Source: Natrinema gelatinilyticum
GTDB lineage: Archaea; Halobacteriota; Halobacteria; Halobacteriales; Natrialbaceae
Length of the DNA: 64,000 nucleotides
Direction: 5' to 3'
Assembly (NCBI RefSeq): GCF_024266705.1
Contig: NZ_CP100756.1
Coordinates: forward strand, 2,294,001-2,358,000
Shown here: piece by piece, positions 44,821-52,686 of the stretch
Numbering within the stretch: the stretch's first letter is position 1
Layout: each line of letters begins with the position of its first letter
The notes under the pieces: generated by a model
Seen by the model: only the letters and a program-made list of their open reading frames with translations
The model's database searches: none
What the model was told of the DNA's origin: nothing
Position numbers and translations under genes: made by a program

Positions 44821-45312
44821 ATGACGCGTAATATGCAGGCGCTGATCGAGGAGTTCGGTGACCTCGAGAGCGTGCTCCAACACTTTCTCGATGAGAACCA
44901 GGAATTTCTCTCGTGGCTCGGAACGACGGTCGAGCACATCGGCGACGGAACCATGACGCTCGCGATTCCCTATGACGAGAAACTGACCAACGTGCGTCCG
45001 AACGCGCCGGACGACCGACGTGACGATCTTCACGGGGGTGTCGCTGCGACCCTCATCGATACCGTCGGCGGATTCTCGCTTCGGACCGCAATCGAGGACG
45101 AGGAACCGTTCTCCGTCGGCATGGCGACGATCAACCTGAACGTCAACTACCTCCGGCCGGCGACCGGCGACCTCGAGGCGACGGCAAACGTGATTCGCGT
45201 CGGACAGAGCGTCGGGGTCAGCGAGATCACCGTCGAGAGCACGACCCCAGACGGGGAAACGAAGGCCGTGGCGACCGGTCAGGGCGCGTATCGAGTGTTC
45301 AGACACGACTGA
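44821..45312 (+). CDS. PaaI-type hotdog thioesterase
   Basis: The 163-residue protein has a hotdog fold: DDLHGGVAATLIDTVGGFSL (about residues 70-89) contains the HGG motif and catalytic acidic/polar residue of the PaaI family, and the strand ATINLNVNYLRPA follows. It probably hydrolyses an aromatic or acyl-CoA thioester; the substrate is unknown. It is divergent from the DUF4385 gene. Confidence 0.85.
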   Translation: MTRNMQALIEEFGDLESVLQHFLDENQEFLSWLGTTVEHIGDGTMTLAIPYDEKLTNVRPNAPDDRRDDLHGGVAATLIDTVGGFSLRTAIEDEEPFSVGMATINLNVNYLRPATGDLEATANVIRVGQSVGVSEITVESTTPDGETKAVATGQGAYRVFRHD

Positions 45313-45377
45313 GCGGCTATCAGTGGGCAGAGTGGTGAGGCAGGATACGTGGCGGGGCAGCGCCGACGATGTGATCG

Positions 45378-45542
45378 TCAGGAGCCAGCGGTCAACGTTC
45401 GGAGACGGAGTAAGAAAAATCCCGTCAGAAGGACGAATGCGGCGGCGGGCACCGCCGCGCCCGACGAGACGAAGTACCAGAGCGCGTACGCACTGACCGC
45501 GATGCCCAGCAGGTACACCGACCGCAATCGTCCTTCGTTCAT
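45378..45542 (-). CDS. Two-helix small membrane protein (54 residues)
   Basis: The frame reads MNEGRLRSVYLLGIAVSAYA with two hydrophobic helices (VYLLGIAVSAYALWYFVSSG and VPAAAFVLLTGFFLLRL) and a basic end. Composition and GC-rich third positions argue for a real gene. It lies between the convergent thioesterase and the isochorismatase gene, on the same strand as the latter, about 130 nt after it. The function is unknown. Confidence 0.6.
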   Translation of the reverse strand: MNEGRLRSVYLLGIAVSAYALWYFVSSGAAVPAAAFVLLTGFFLLRLRTLTAGS

Positions 45543-45673
45543 TCGGAATCATCCCCGAGCCCCGCTCCGAGTCGCGGTCTCGTCACTCGGTGCGCGAGTC
45601 GCGTGTGCGGCGTGGCCATGCCCACTCGTTGGATCCGCCGCGACGAAAAGACGGGGGAAGACGGCGGGATCGA

Positions 45674-46246
45674 TTACGCGAACTGGATGTTCTCGCTCGG
45701 ATCCACCTCGCCGAACAGCCACGCGGCGTGATCCAGGGCGTACTCGTGATGTTCGTCCTCGATCGCTCCGATACAGTCCTCGACCAGGACCGGATGGAAG
45801 TCCCGGAGTCCGGCACTACCGCCGGTATGGAGCACGCAGACGTTCGCGAGCGTCCCACAGATCACGAGGTTCTTGATCCCGCGTGCGTCGAGCCACCCCT
45901 CGAGTTCGGTGTTGTAGAAGGCGTCGTAGGTGTGTTTTTCGACGACGTGATCCTCGTCTTCGACGTGGAGTTCCTCGACGATCTCTGCCTCCCACGTTCC
46001 CTCGAGGACGTGTTCGCCCCATTGCTCGAACTCGTCGTAATAGTGGACGTCCTCGAACTGCTCGAGCGTGTGGACGTCGCGGGTATAGATGATCTGCACC
46101 CCGGCCTCGCGGGCTCGAGCGACGAGATTCGCGATCGGCTCGATGACCTCCTCGCTGCCCGGCGCGTACAGCGACCCGTCCGGGTGACAGAACCCGTTTT
46201 GCATGTCGATGACCAGGACTGCCGTCATGTCTGGCTCGAATCGCAT
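45674..46246 (-). CDS. Isochorismatase-family hydrolase (possible nicotinamidase)
   Basis: The 190-residue protein has the cysteine-hydrolase triad: Asp 14 (VLVIDMQNGF), Lys 104 (VVEKHTYDAF) and Cys 137 (GTLANVCVLHT), with the cis-peptide region before it. Nicotinamidase (PncA) is a member of this family and would feed nicotinate to the phosphoribosyltransferase encoded at 56176, but other amides are possible; the sequence lacks a clear PncA metal-site signature. A TATA-like tttttagg at about 46273-46280 lies 30 nt before the start. Confidence 0.8.
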   Translation of the reverse strand: MRFEPDMTAVLVIDMQNGFCHPDGSLYAPGSEEVIEPIANLVARAREAGVQIIYTRDVHTLEQFEDVHYYDEFEQWGEHVLEGTWEAEIVEELHVEDEDHVVEKHTYDAFYNTELEGWLDARGIKNLVICGTLANVCVLHTGGSAGLRDFHPVLVEDCIGAIEDEHHEYALDHAAWLFGEVDPSENIQFA

Positions 46247-46320
46247 ATGTACCCAATTCTAGGGGTGGAACCCTAAAAACGATCACGTTGGGCTCGAGGT
46301 GGTAGGAGACGGCTGTAGAG

Positions 46321-46482
46321 GTGACGGACCCCAGTCAATCGTCGCACTCGCCGGAGGGATCGACGAGCGACGACGCCGAGTCGCCCGCCGAATGGACGAC
46401 CGATGCGGACTCGATCCTCGCCACCGTCGTGTTGGGGCGACGGTCGGTCCAGAGTCCGCGCCACAACACGTCGATTGGCTGA
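46321..46482 (+). CDS. Possible small acidic protein, weak evidence
   Basis: From a GTG, 53 codons read TDPSQSSHSPEGSTSDDAES, then EWTTDADSILATVVLGRR, with haloarchaeal-like composition. No promoter is evident and the sequence ends abruptly, so this may be a remnant or chance. The rest of 46247-46636 has no gene. Confidence 0.25.
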   Translation: MTDPSQSSHSPEGSTSDDAESPAEWTTDADSILATVVLGRRSVQSPRHNTSIG

Positions 46483-46605
46483 CCGTGGGTGACCGGATTC
46501 CCGACCGGCAAAGCCAAGCCACGTGGCTGTGGGGACTCGAGGAGACCGCAGCGACCCCGTGTAAGGTGTCACGGGCGTGGGACGGAATCGTCCCCGCGAC
46601 CAAAC

Positions 46606-46614
46606 GACTAAATC
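46606..46614 (+). promoter_or_regulatory. TATA-like box of the 46637 gene
   Basis: gactaaatc is centred about 27 nt before the GTG at 46637, the usual leaderless spacing, and thereby supports that unusual start codon. Confidence 0.45.
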
Positions 46615-46636
46615 CGTGCTCCCAGTGTGTTCGGTC

Positions 46637-46909
46637 GTGCCACCGGAGACCGATAAGGTTCGCGTTTGGCTCGTCGAGCGTGGATACAACAACCGCGATC
46701 TGATTATCCTCCAGTATGCGACTCCCGATGGGGACCGGGTCTACCGACGGGAGCTCGCACCGCAGGTTCTCGATACGGCGACAGTGACCGCCGCCAAGGA
46801 CGTCTCTTCCGGCGATCTCGAAACCGTCGACGACGCGGATGTACAGAAACGGTACGCGGCCGAAGCCGGACGGATGGCTGGCAAGCACGACCCCGATGAC
46901 GTGATTTGA
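46637..46909 (+). CDS. Small conserved haloarchaeal protein
   Basis: This 90-residue protein starts at a GTG (PPETDKVRVWLVERGYNNRD) and consists of a strand-rich first half (LIILQYATPDGDRVYRRE) and a helical second half with DDADVQKRYAAEAGRMAGKH. No motif identifies it. A TATA box at the correct distance supports the GTG start, which sits inside a longer open frame. Confidence 0.6.
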   Translation: MPPETDKVRVWLVERGYNNRDLIILQYATPDGDRVYRRELAPQVLDTATVTAAKDVSSGDLETVDDADVQKRYAAEAGRMAGKHDPDDVI

Positions 46910-47307
46910 CCACCGCTCGTCCGTTCCGTGTCGGGGTTTTCCGCCATCACTCGCCGGCAGAACGGCTGTCGGAAGTGCCAGAAGGGGTTCGGGGGATGTC
47001 CACGAAAGCTAGTCTTGCTGTACTCACAGAGAGACGGGTGGAAGAAGTGTCTCGGTCGCGAGCAAAACCATCGGCCATACGTACGGCATCGGGCTACTGC
47101 ACGACCTGAGTCTGGCGCTCCTTCTCGGCGGTGGGCTAGCGATGAGCGGTACCGTCCTCTCGCTGGGGTGCAGAATGTGCGTAAAGAACGGTTGGCTGCA
47201 CACCAATAGCGCGGCCCCTCGAGGACACCGGACCCACTGATCCACTCCGGAAACGAGGGACGGGGCACTGGCCGACGTTCGGAATGGAATAATACCGGAC
47301 GGCTGCG
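46910..47307. other. Intergenic, no gene recognised
   Basis: This is the gap between convergent genes. A plus-strand frame near 46928 has several Cys and Lys but no family resemblance, and the minus strand shows only Arg-rich frames. Nothing else was identified. Confidence 0.4.
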
Positions 47308-47655
47308 TTACGACGCCTGTACCATCTCGCGGCACGATTCGGCGCACGCTTCGACGACGTCGGCACAGACCTGGCAGTGCTCGTGGTCGTGACGCCGACA
47401 CTCCTCGGCGCACTCTTCGGCGGCACCGGCGGTGGCTTCGGCGAGTTCGGTGCTGTAGTTGGAGTCGCGCGCCATAAACCGGGCGTTGTCGCTCGCGAGG
47501 TCGGCCACGTCTCGGCAGAGTCGGATGCAGCGGGACATGTCCATGTCTTCGTCGAGGCACTCGTCCGCGCACCACTCGCAAGCCTGCACGGCTTCGAAAC
47601 AGTTGTCTATACACTCGTCTTCGAGTTCGCTCAGGTTGAGTTCTGCAAGTGACAT
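47308..47655 (-). CDS. Four-helix-bundle copper-binding protein (Csp-like)
   Basis: The 115-residue protein has 13 cysteines spaced along four amphipathic helices (for example CIDNCFEAVQACEWCADEC near residues 15-33, CIRLCRD near 43 and CQVCADVVEACAESC near 94-108). This is the layout of Csp copper-storage proteins (DUF326), whose Cys line the bundle core and bind Cu(I). A cytosolic location is likely as no signal peptide is seen. The decayed DUF4396 gene upstream supports a former copper-handling cluster. Confidence 0.9.
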   Translation of the reverse strand: MSLAELNLSELEDECIDNCFEAVQACEWCADECLDEDMDMSRCIRLCRDVADLASDNARFMARDSNYSTELAEATAGAAEECAEECRRHDHEHCQVCADVVEACAESCREMVQAS

Positions 47656-47726
47656 CGCATGGGATGCACAGTTGCGATGGGAAAGGGTATTGTGCCTTCC
47701 ATTTCAGTGGTTCCTGGGTTTGACGC

Positions 47727-47893
47727 TCAGGCGTCCATCTCGCGTCCCATCTTCGCTGGGTTCATCGTCCCTTCCTTGACGCCGGTGTCGATGAGCATGG
47801 GTTGACCGGATACGCCGCGACCGATCCGACGGTGGGCGAGAAGACGAGGCCGGCGCCGCGGAACGCACCGAAATCTCGTCGCTCGTCGTCCAT
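47727..47893 (-). pseudogene. Remnant of a DUF4396 membrane protein
   Basis: Two frames together give the C-terminal end of a DUF4396 protein: GAGLVFSPTVGSVAAYPVNP (down to about 47797) and, in another frame, MLIDTGVKEGTMNPAKMGRE ending at 47727. Intact homologues have an AYPVN-W-x-L-I-x-x-G-V-K-E element at this place. The joining frameshift is near 47797 and the upstream membrane helices are missing. DUF4396 genes often sit with copper proteins, which fits the Csp-like neighbour. Confidence 0.5.
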
Positions 47894-48112
47894 CGGTATC
47901 ATTCACTCTGCCGGCAATCGATCCCGGAACGGCTCACTCAGCAACGCGCCCACTCCGTCGTCCGTACGTCGCGCCTGTTTCGGCCGAGAGTGGCCCTTTC
48001 GTATGACTGCCCAACTGGGAACTCGATCCACCGACAAGACATCGATCGGCGGTTGGCGGTCGACATCCGCCCCGTACGCACACCGATCCGTGTCCACGTC
48101 ACACCGCTTCCC

Positions 48113-50020
48113 ATGCAGTACAAACGCCTTGAGGAATACGGCGCGATCGGCGATAGGAACGCCATCGCCCTGGTCGGTCGAGACGGCTCGATCGACTGGT
48201 GTCCGCTACCGCACGTCGAATCTCCGAGCGTCTTCGCCGCACTACTCGACGCGGGTCGTGGCGGTCGATTTGCCGTTCGCCCCGTGCAGTCGTTCGACTC
48301 CGTCCAGCGGTACCGCGATCGGACGAACGTCCTCGAGACGACGTTCCAGACCGCTAGCGGGAGCGCGACCGTGACTGACTTCATGCCCGTGCCCGAAGCG
48401 ACCGGGTCGAACGCCCTGCCGCCGGCCCTCTTCCGGAAGGTGACGTGTGAGTCCGGGCCGCTCGAGCTCGAAATCGCGTTCGATCCGCGCTTCGACTACG
48501 CGCGGGACGTCCCCGAGATCGAACCCGTTACAGACGGCGTCGTCGCGGTGGGCGACGACGAACGGGCGGTCCTCTCGAGCGACGTGCCGCTCGCGCCGTC
48601 GTCCGACGACCCCGGAGCGAACGGGACGGTGACGCTCGACCCCGGTGAGACGAGCTGGTCGGTGCTCGGCTACGACGAGACGATTCCGCTGGAGCCGGCG
48701 CGGTTTCAGGAGATACTCGACGGCGTCGTCGACTACTGGCGGGGGTGGACCCACGACTGCGACGGGTCGGACTGTCCCGTCGGCGGTTCGTGGCACGACC
48801 TCGCGACACGCTCGTCGCTCGTGCTCAAGCTGCTCTTTCACGGAGAGACGGGCGCGGTGTGCGCTGCACCGACGACCTCGCTCCCGGAGGCCCTCGGCGG
48901 CGTCCGCAACTGGGACTACCGGTTCAACTGGATCCGCGACGCGGCCTTCACCGTCCGCGCGCTCTCGGAACTGGGCCACCTCGAGGAGGCGCGGTCGTAC
49001 TTTCAGCTGTGTCTCGACCACTGCCGACATCACGATCCCGCTTCGATTCCGCCGGTCTACGGACTCCACGGCGGCGACGGCCTCGAGGAACGCGTTCTCG
49101 ATCACCTCGAGGGATACCGCGAATCCGCTCCCGTACGCATCGGCAACGCGGCCCGGGAGCAACACCAGCTGGACGTCTACGGCGAGTTGATCCTCGCGAT
49201 ATACGAGAGCGTTCGCTACGGCGAAGCGATGACGACCGACGACTGGGCAGTGATGTGCGACCTCATCGAGTACGTCTGCGAGGGGTGGGACGAACCCGAC
49301 GCGGGTATCTGGGAGATGCGCGTCGACCGAGAGCAGTTCGTCTATTCGAAGATCATGTGCTGGACGGCACTGGACCGGGGGATCGACCTCGCCGAGGCGG
49401 CCGACCGCGTCGACGCCCCTCTCGAGCGCTGGCGGTCGTGCCGAGAGGCCGTTCGGGAGGCGATCCTCGAGCAGGGGGTCAGCGAGCATATGAACTGTTT
49501 CGTGCGCTCGTTCGGCGACGACGACACGCTCGACACGGCGAATCTGCTCGTCCCGGTCGTCGGTTTCCTCCCGCCGGACGACGACCGCGTTCAGGCAACG
49601 ATCGACGCGACGCTGAACCGGCTGGCGACCGACGACGGGCTCGTCCGACGGTACGAAGGTGACGATGGCCTTCCGGGCACAGAGAGTCCGTTCGTCGTCA
49701 GCTCACTGTGGCTCGTCACCGCCCTCGCGCTCTCCGGGCGGACCGACGAGGCGGTCGATCGCTTCGACTCCATCCTCGAGTTCGCCAGTCCGCTCGGGCT
49801 GCTGGCCGAGGCCGTCGATCCAGAGACCGGCGAACAGCGCGGCAACTTCCCACAGGCGTACAGCCACATTGGACTCATCAATGGGGCGCTTTCCCTCGCC
49901 GACGCGGACGACTCGACCGACGGTCCACCGGCATCGCCGGCACCGCTGGGTCGAGACGAGTCGATCGCCGACGTCGTCTCCAGCGGAGAGATCGTTCGCC
50001 GACCGACCGATACGAAGTGA
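48113..50020 (+). CDS. Glycoside hydrolase family 15 (glucoamylase/trehalase-like)
   Basis: The 635-residue protein has an N-terminal super-sandwich domain (YGAIGDRNAIALVGRDGSID) and the (alpha/alpha)6 barrel with GGVRNWDYRFNWIRDAAF (about residues 262-279), then DAGIWEMRVDREQFVYSKIM, which contains one of the two catalytic acids. Members act as glucoamylases, trehalases or glucodextranases. There is no signal peptide, so the substrate is intracellular, such as trehalose or glycogen. It is followed after 6 nt by the VKOR/SPW gene. Confidence 0.9.
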   Translation: MQYKRLEEYGAIGDRNAIALVGRDGSIDWCPLPHVESPSVFAALLDAGRGGRFAVRPVQSFDSVQRYRDRTNVLETTFQTASGSATVTDFMPVPEATGSNALPPALFRKVTCESGPLELEIAFDPRFDYARDVPEIEPVTDGVVAVGDDERAVLSSDVPLAPSSDDPGANGTVTLDPGETSWSVLGYDETIPLEPARFQEILDGVVDYWRGWTHDCDGSDCPVGGSWHDLATRSSLVLKLLFHGETGAVCAAPTTSLPEALGGVRNWDYRFNWIRDAAFTVRALSELGHLEEARSYFQLCLDHCRHHDPASIPPVYGLHGGDGLEERVLDHLEGYRESAPVRIGNAAREQHQLDVYGELILAIYESVRYGEAMTTDDWAVMCDLIEYVCEGWDEPDAGIWEMRVDREQFVYSKIMCWTALDRGIDLAEAADRVDAPLERWRSCREAVREAILEQGVSEHMNCFVRSFGDDDTLDTANLLVPVVGFLPPDDDRVQATIDATLNRLATDDGLVRRYEGDDGLPGTESPFVVSSLWLVTALALSGRTDEAVDRFDSILEFASPLGLLAEAVDPETGEQRGNFPQAYSHIGLINGALSLADADDSTDGPPASPAPLGRDESIADVVSSGEIVRRPTDTK

Positions 50021-50026
50021 GAGACC

Positions 50027-51535
50027 ATGACCGACGACAGACAGACCGACTCGATCGACGACCCGACCGCCGTGACGACCGACGCACGAGAGCGAAACTC
50101 GCGGATCGACGGCGGGGGCGAGACGACGGACGACAGCGCCGAGAATGGAAGCGACGGCGAGAACCGAGACGGCGGCGACGGCGGATCGATGCGGCCGGGG
50201 ACGATGATGCTCGCACACCCGACGAAGGAGATCTGGCCCCAGTACGCGATCATCTCGCTTGGCATCTGGCTACTCGCGACCGCGCCGGCGCTCGGTTACG
50301 AGAGCGCGCTGATGAGCTGGAACAGCGTCGTCAGCGGGCTCGTTCTCGTCGCACTCGCCGGCCTCACGATCTACCGGGAGAGCGGCTACGCCAATTACGC
50401 CAACGGTTTCGTCGGCCTCTGGCTGGTGTTCGCGCCGATCGCGTTCTGGGCGCCGTCAGCCGCCGCGTACGCCAACCACGCGCTCGTCGGCGTCATGGTG
50501 ATCACGTTCTCGGTCCTCATCGTGATGCGTTCGGAGATGGACGGTCCAGCCGTCCCGCCGGGCTGGTCGTACAATCCGTCGACGGGGACCCAGCGCGCGC
50601 CGCTGATCGCGCTCGGTATTTTCGGCTTCTTCGCCTCGTGGTACATGGCGGCGTTCCAGCTGGGGTACATCGGCAGCGTCTGGGACCCGATCTACGGCAC
50701 CGGCTCCGAGCAGATCCTCACCTCGAAGGTGTCGAAGGCGTTCCCGGTTTCCGATGCCGGCCTCGGCGCGGTGGCCTACTCGGTCGAGGCGCTGATGAGT
50801 TTCATGGGCGACCGGCGGCGGTGGCGCACGATGCCGTGGATGGTCGCCTTCTTCGGCGTCGTCGTGATCCCGCTCGGTTTCGTCCAGGTACTTCTGGTCA
50901 TCATGCAACCGATCATGGTCGGGACCTGGTGTACCCTCTGTCTCCTGTCGGCGTTCGGTATGCTCTGGATGATCTCGCTGACCGTCGACGAGGTCGTCGC
51001 GATGGGACAGTTCCTCGTCAGGCTGATGCGGCAGGGCGACTCCTTCTGGACCGCCTTCTGGATGGGTGGGACCATCCCCAAGGACGAGTCCGCCGTGAGC
51101 GATGGCGCGATGCGAGCGATCGATAACTCGCCCGTTCGCGAGCCGTTCTGGGGCGTTTCGATCCCGTGGACGCTGCTGGCCGCGATGGCACTCGGCGTCT
51201 GGCTCATGCTGTCGCCGACGGTCTTCGGGACGACGGGACTCATGGCCGACAGCAGCCACCTGGTCGGTTCGCTCGTCGTCTCCTTTACCGTGATCGCGAC
51301 CGGCGAACCCGCTCGAGCGATCCGGTTCCTCAACGTTCCGCTGGCCGCGTGGATCGTCGTTGCACCGTGGTTGATCGGCGGGGTGCCGACGATTGCCGTC
51401 ATCAACGCTATGGTCGTCGGGGCGCTCGTAGTGGTCTGTAGCGTCCCGCGCGGCCCGATCGAGGATCGCTACGGCGGTTGGGAGCGCTACGCCACCCTCG
51501 ACACAATCGACCGACTGAACCCCCTCAGTAGCTAA
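50027..51535 (+). CDS. VKOR-family membrane protein fused to SPW repeats
   Basis: This 502-residue protein has a disordered acidic N-terminus (1-53), an SPW-type helical region (LGIWLLATAPALGY, about residues 80-175), a VKOR-like core with CTLC (about 303-306) in GTWCTLCLLSAFGM, and a second SPW region (about 385-490). The VKOR unit would reoxidise a disulfide-forming partner using quinone; only this CxxC is visible, the loop Cys pair of full VKORs being absent. It sits between the GH15 and SDR genes, separated by 6 and 2 nt. Confidence 0.75.
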   Translation: MTDDRQTDSIDDPTAVTTDARERNSRIDGGGETTDDSAENGSDGENRDGGDGGSMRPGTMMLAHPTKEIWPQYAIISLGIWLLATAPALGYESALMSWNSVVSGLVLVALAGLTIYRESGYANYANGFVGLWLVFAPIAFWAPSAAAYANHALVGVMVITFSVLIVMRSEMDGPAVPPGWSYNPSTGTQRAPLIALGIFGFFASWYMAAFQLGYIGSVWDPIYGTGSEQILTSKVSKAFPVSDAGLGAVAYSVEALMSFMGDRRRWRTMPWMVAFFGVVVIPLGFVQVLLVIMQPIMVGTWCTLCLLSAFGMLWMISLTVDEVVAMGQFLVRLMRQGDSFWTAFWMGGTIPKDESAVSDGAMRAIDNSPVREPFWGVSIPWTLLAAMALGVWLMLSPTVFGTTGLMADSSHLVGSLVVSFTVIATGEPARAIRFLNVPLAAWIVVAPWLIGGVPTIAVINAMVVGALVVVCSVPRGPIEDRYGGWERYATLDTIDRLNPLSS

Positions 51536-51537
51536 CC

Positions 51538-52557
51538 ATGTCAGAATCCAATCATTCCGAAGTCGTTGTCGTCACGGGCGCATCGGCCGGCGTCGGGCGA
51601 GCCACCGCTCGCGCGTTCGCCGAACGTGGCGCGAAGATAGGGCTCCTCGCGAGAGGCGAGGACGGCCTCGAGGGCGCACGGAAGGACGTCGAGCGAGCTG
51701 GTGGCGAGGCCGTCGTCGTTCCGACTGACGTCTCCGATTCAGAAGCTGTCGAAGACGCGGCCGATACCGTCGAGAACGCGTTCGGACCGATCGACGTCTG
51801 GGTGAACAACGCGATGGTGTCGGTGTTCTCGCCGGCCGCGGAGATGACCGCCGACGACTACCGCCGCGTCACCGACGTGACGTATCTGGGGTACGTGTAC
51901 GGGACGCAGGCCGCCCTCGAGCGGATGCGGCCCCGCGACGAGGGGACAATCGTCCAGGTCGGGTCGGCGCTGGCGTACCGCGGCATTCCGCTCCAATCCG
52001 CCTACTGCGGTGCGAAACACGCGATACAGGGCTTTACCGAATCCGTGCGGACGGAACTCATCCACGACGACTGTAACGTACAGCTGTCGATGGTCCAGAT
52101 GCCCGCCATGAATACCCCGCAGTTCGAGTGGTCGAAGAGCAGACTGCCGCGGAACCCCCAGCCGGTACCGCCAATCTACCAGCCCGAGGTCGCCGCTCGA
52201 GCGATCACCTGGACCGTCGATCACGGCGAGGACGAACTGTGGGTCGGACGGTCCACCCTGAAGGCGATTCTCGGCGAGCGCCTGATCCCGCGGCGGCTCG
52301 ACGAGTATCTCGCCCGCGGTGGCTACGAGTCACAGCTGACGGACGAGTCGGTCGACCCCGATCGGAAGAACAACCTGTACGAACCGGTTTCGGGTGACTT
52401 CGGCGCGCACGGCCGATTCGACGAGCGGGCTCGCGATCGAAGCTACCAGCTTCAGGCGTCGATGCACCGGCGCGCGCTCACGCTGATCGTCGGACTCGCG
52501 GGCGCCATCGCGGCCACGATTCTCGGCCGGCACGCCGTGACTGGCGATCGCGAGTGA
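51538..52557 (+). CDS. Short-chain dehydrogenase/reductase with C-terminal helix
   Basis: The 339-residue protein has the SDR cofactor motif TGASAGVGRATA (about residues 14-25), NNAMVSV for the NNAG motif, and the catalytic Y-x3-K in YCGAKHAIQG (Tyr near 156, Lys near 160). An extended C-terminal part ends in a hydrophobic helix (LTLIVGLAGAIAATILG), probably a membrane anchor. It follows the VKOR/SPW gene by 2 nt. The substrate is unknown. Confidence 0.9.
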   Translation: MSESNHSEVVVVTGASAGVGRATARAFAERGAKIGLLARGEDGLEGARKDVERAGGEAVVVPTDVSDSEAVEDAADTVENAFGPIDVWVNNAMVSVFSPAAEMTADDYRRVTDVTYLGYVYGTQAALERMRPRDEGTIVQVGSALAYRGIPLQSAYCGAKHAIQGFTESVRTELIHDDCNVQLSMVQMPAMNTPQFEWSKSRLPRNPQPVPPIYQPEVAARAITWTVDHGEDELWVGRSTLKAILGERLIPRRLDEYLARGGYESQLTDESVDPDRKNNLYEPVSGDFGAHGRFDERARDRSYQLQASMHRRALTLIVGLAGAIAATILGRHAVTGDRE

Positions 52558-52686
52558 AGTACTCGCACACGTTCAGTACGAGCCCCGATCGGTCTCGGCT
52601 CGGCGTCTCTCGGACCGTTCGCGCTCGAACGGTGCAACCGTCGCGCTTTTTGCAATCCCATTCGTACGGATAGCTATCCAATCCAG

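Noticed and set aside
44671..45552. N-terminal extension of the DUF4385 frame
   Set aside because: It runs antisense through the thioesterase gene; the DUF4385 fold starts at 44670.
48242..49489. 415-codon minus-strand frame inside the GH15 gene
   Set aside because: Antisense artefact; GH15 motifs are on the plus strand.
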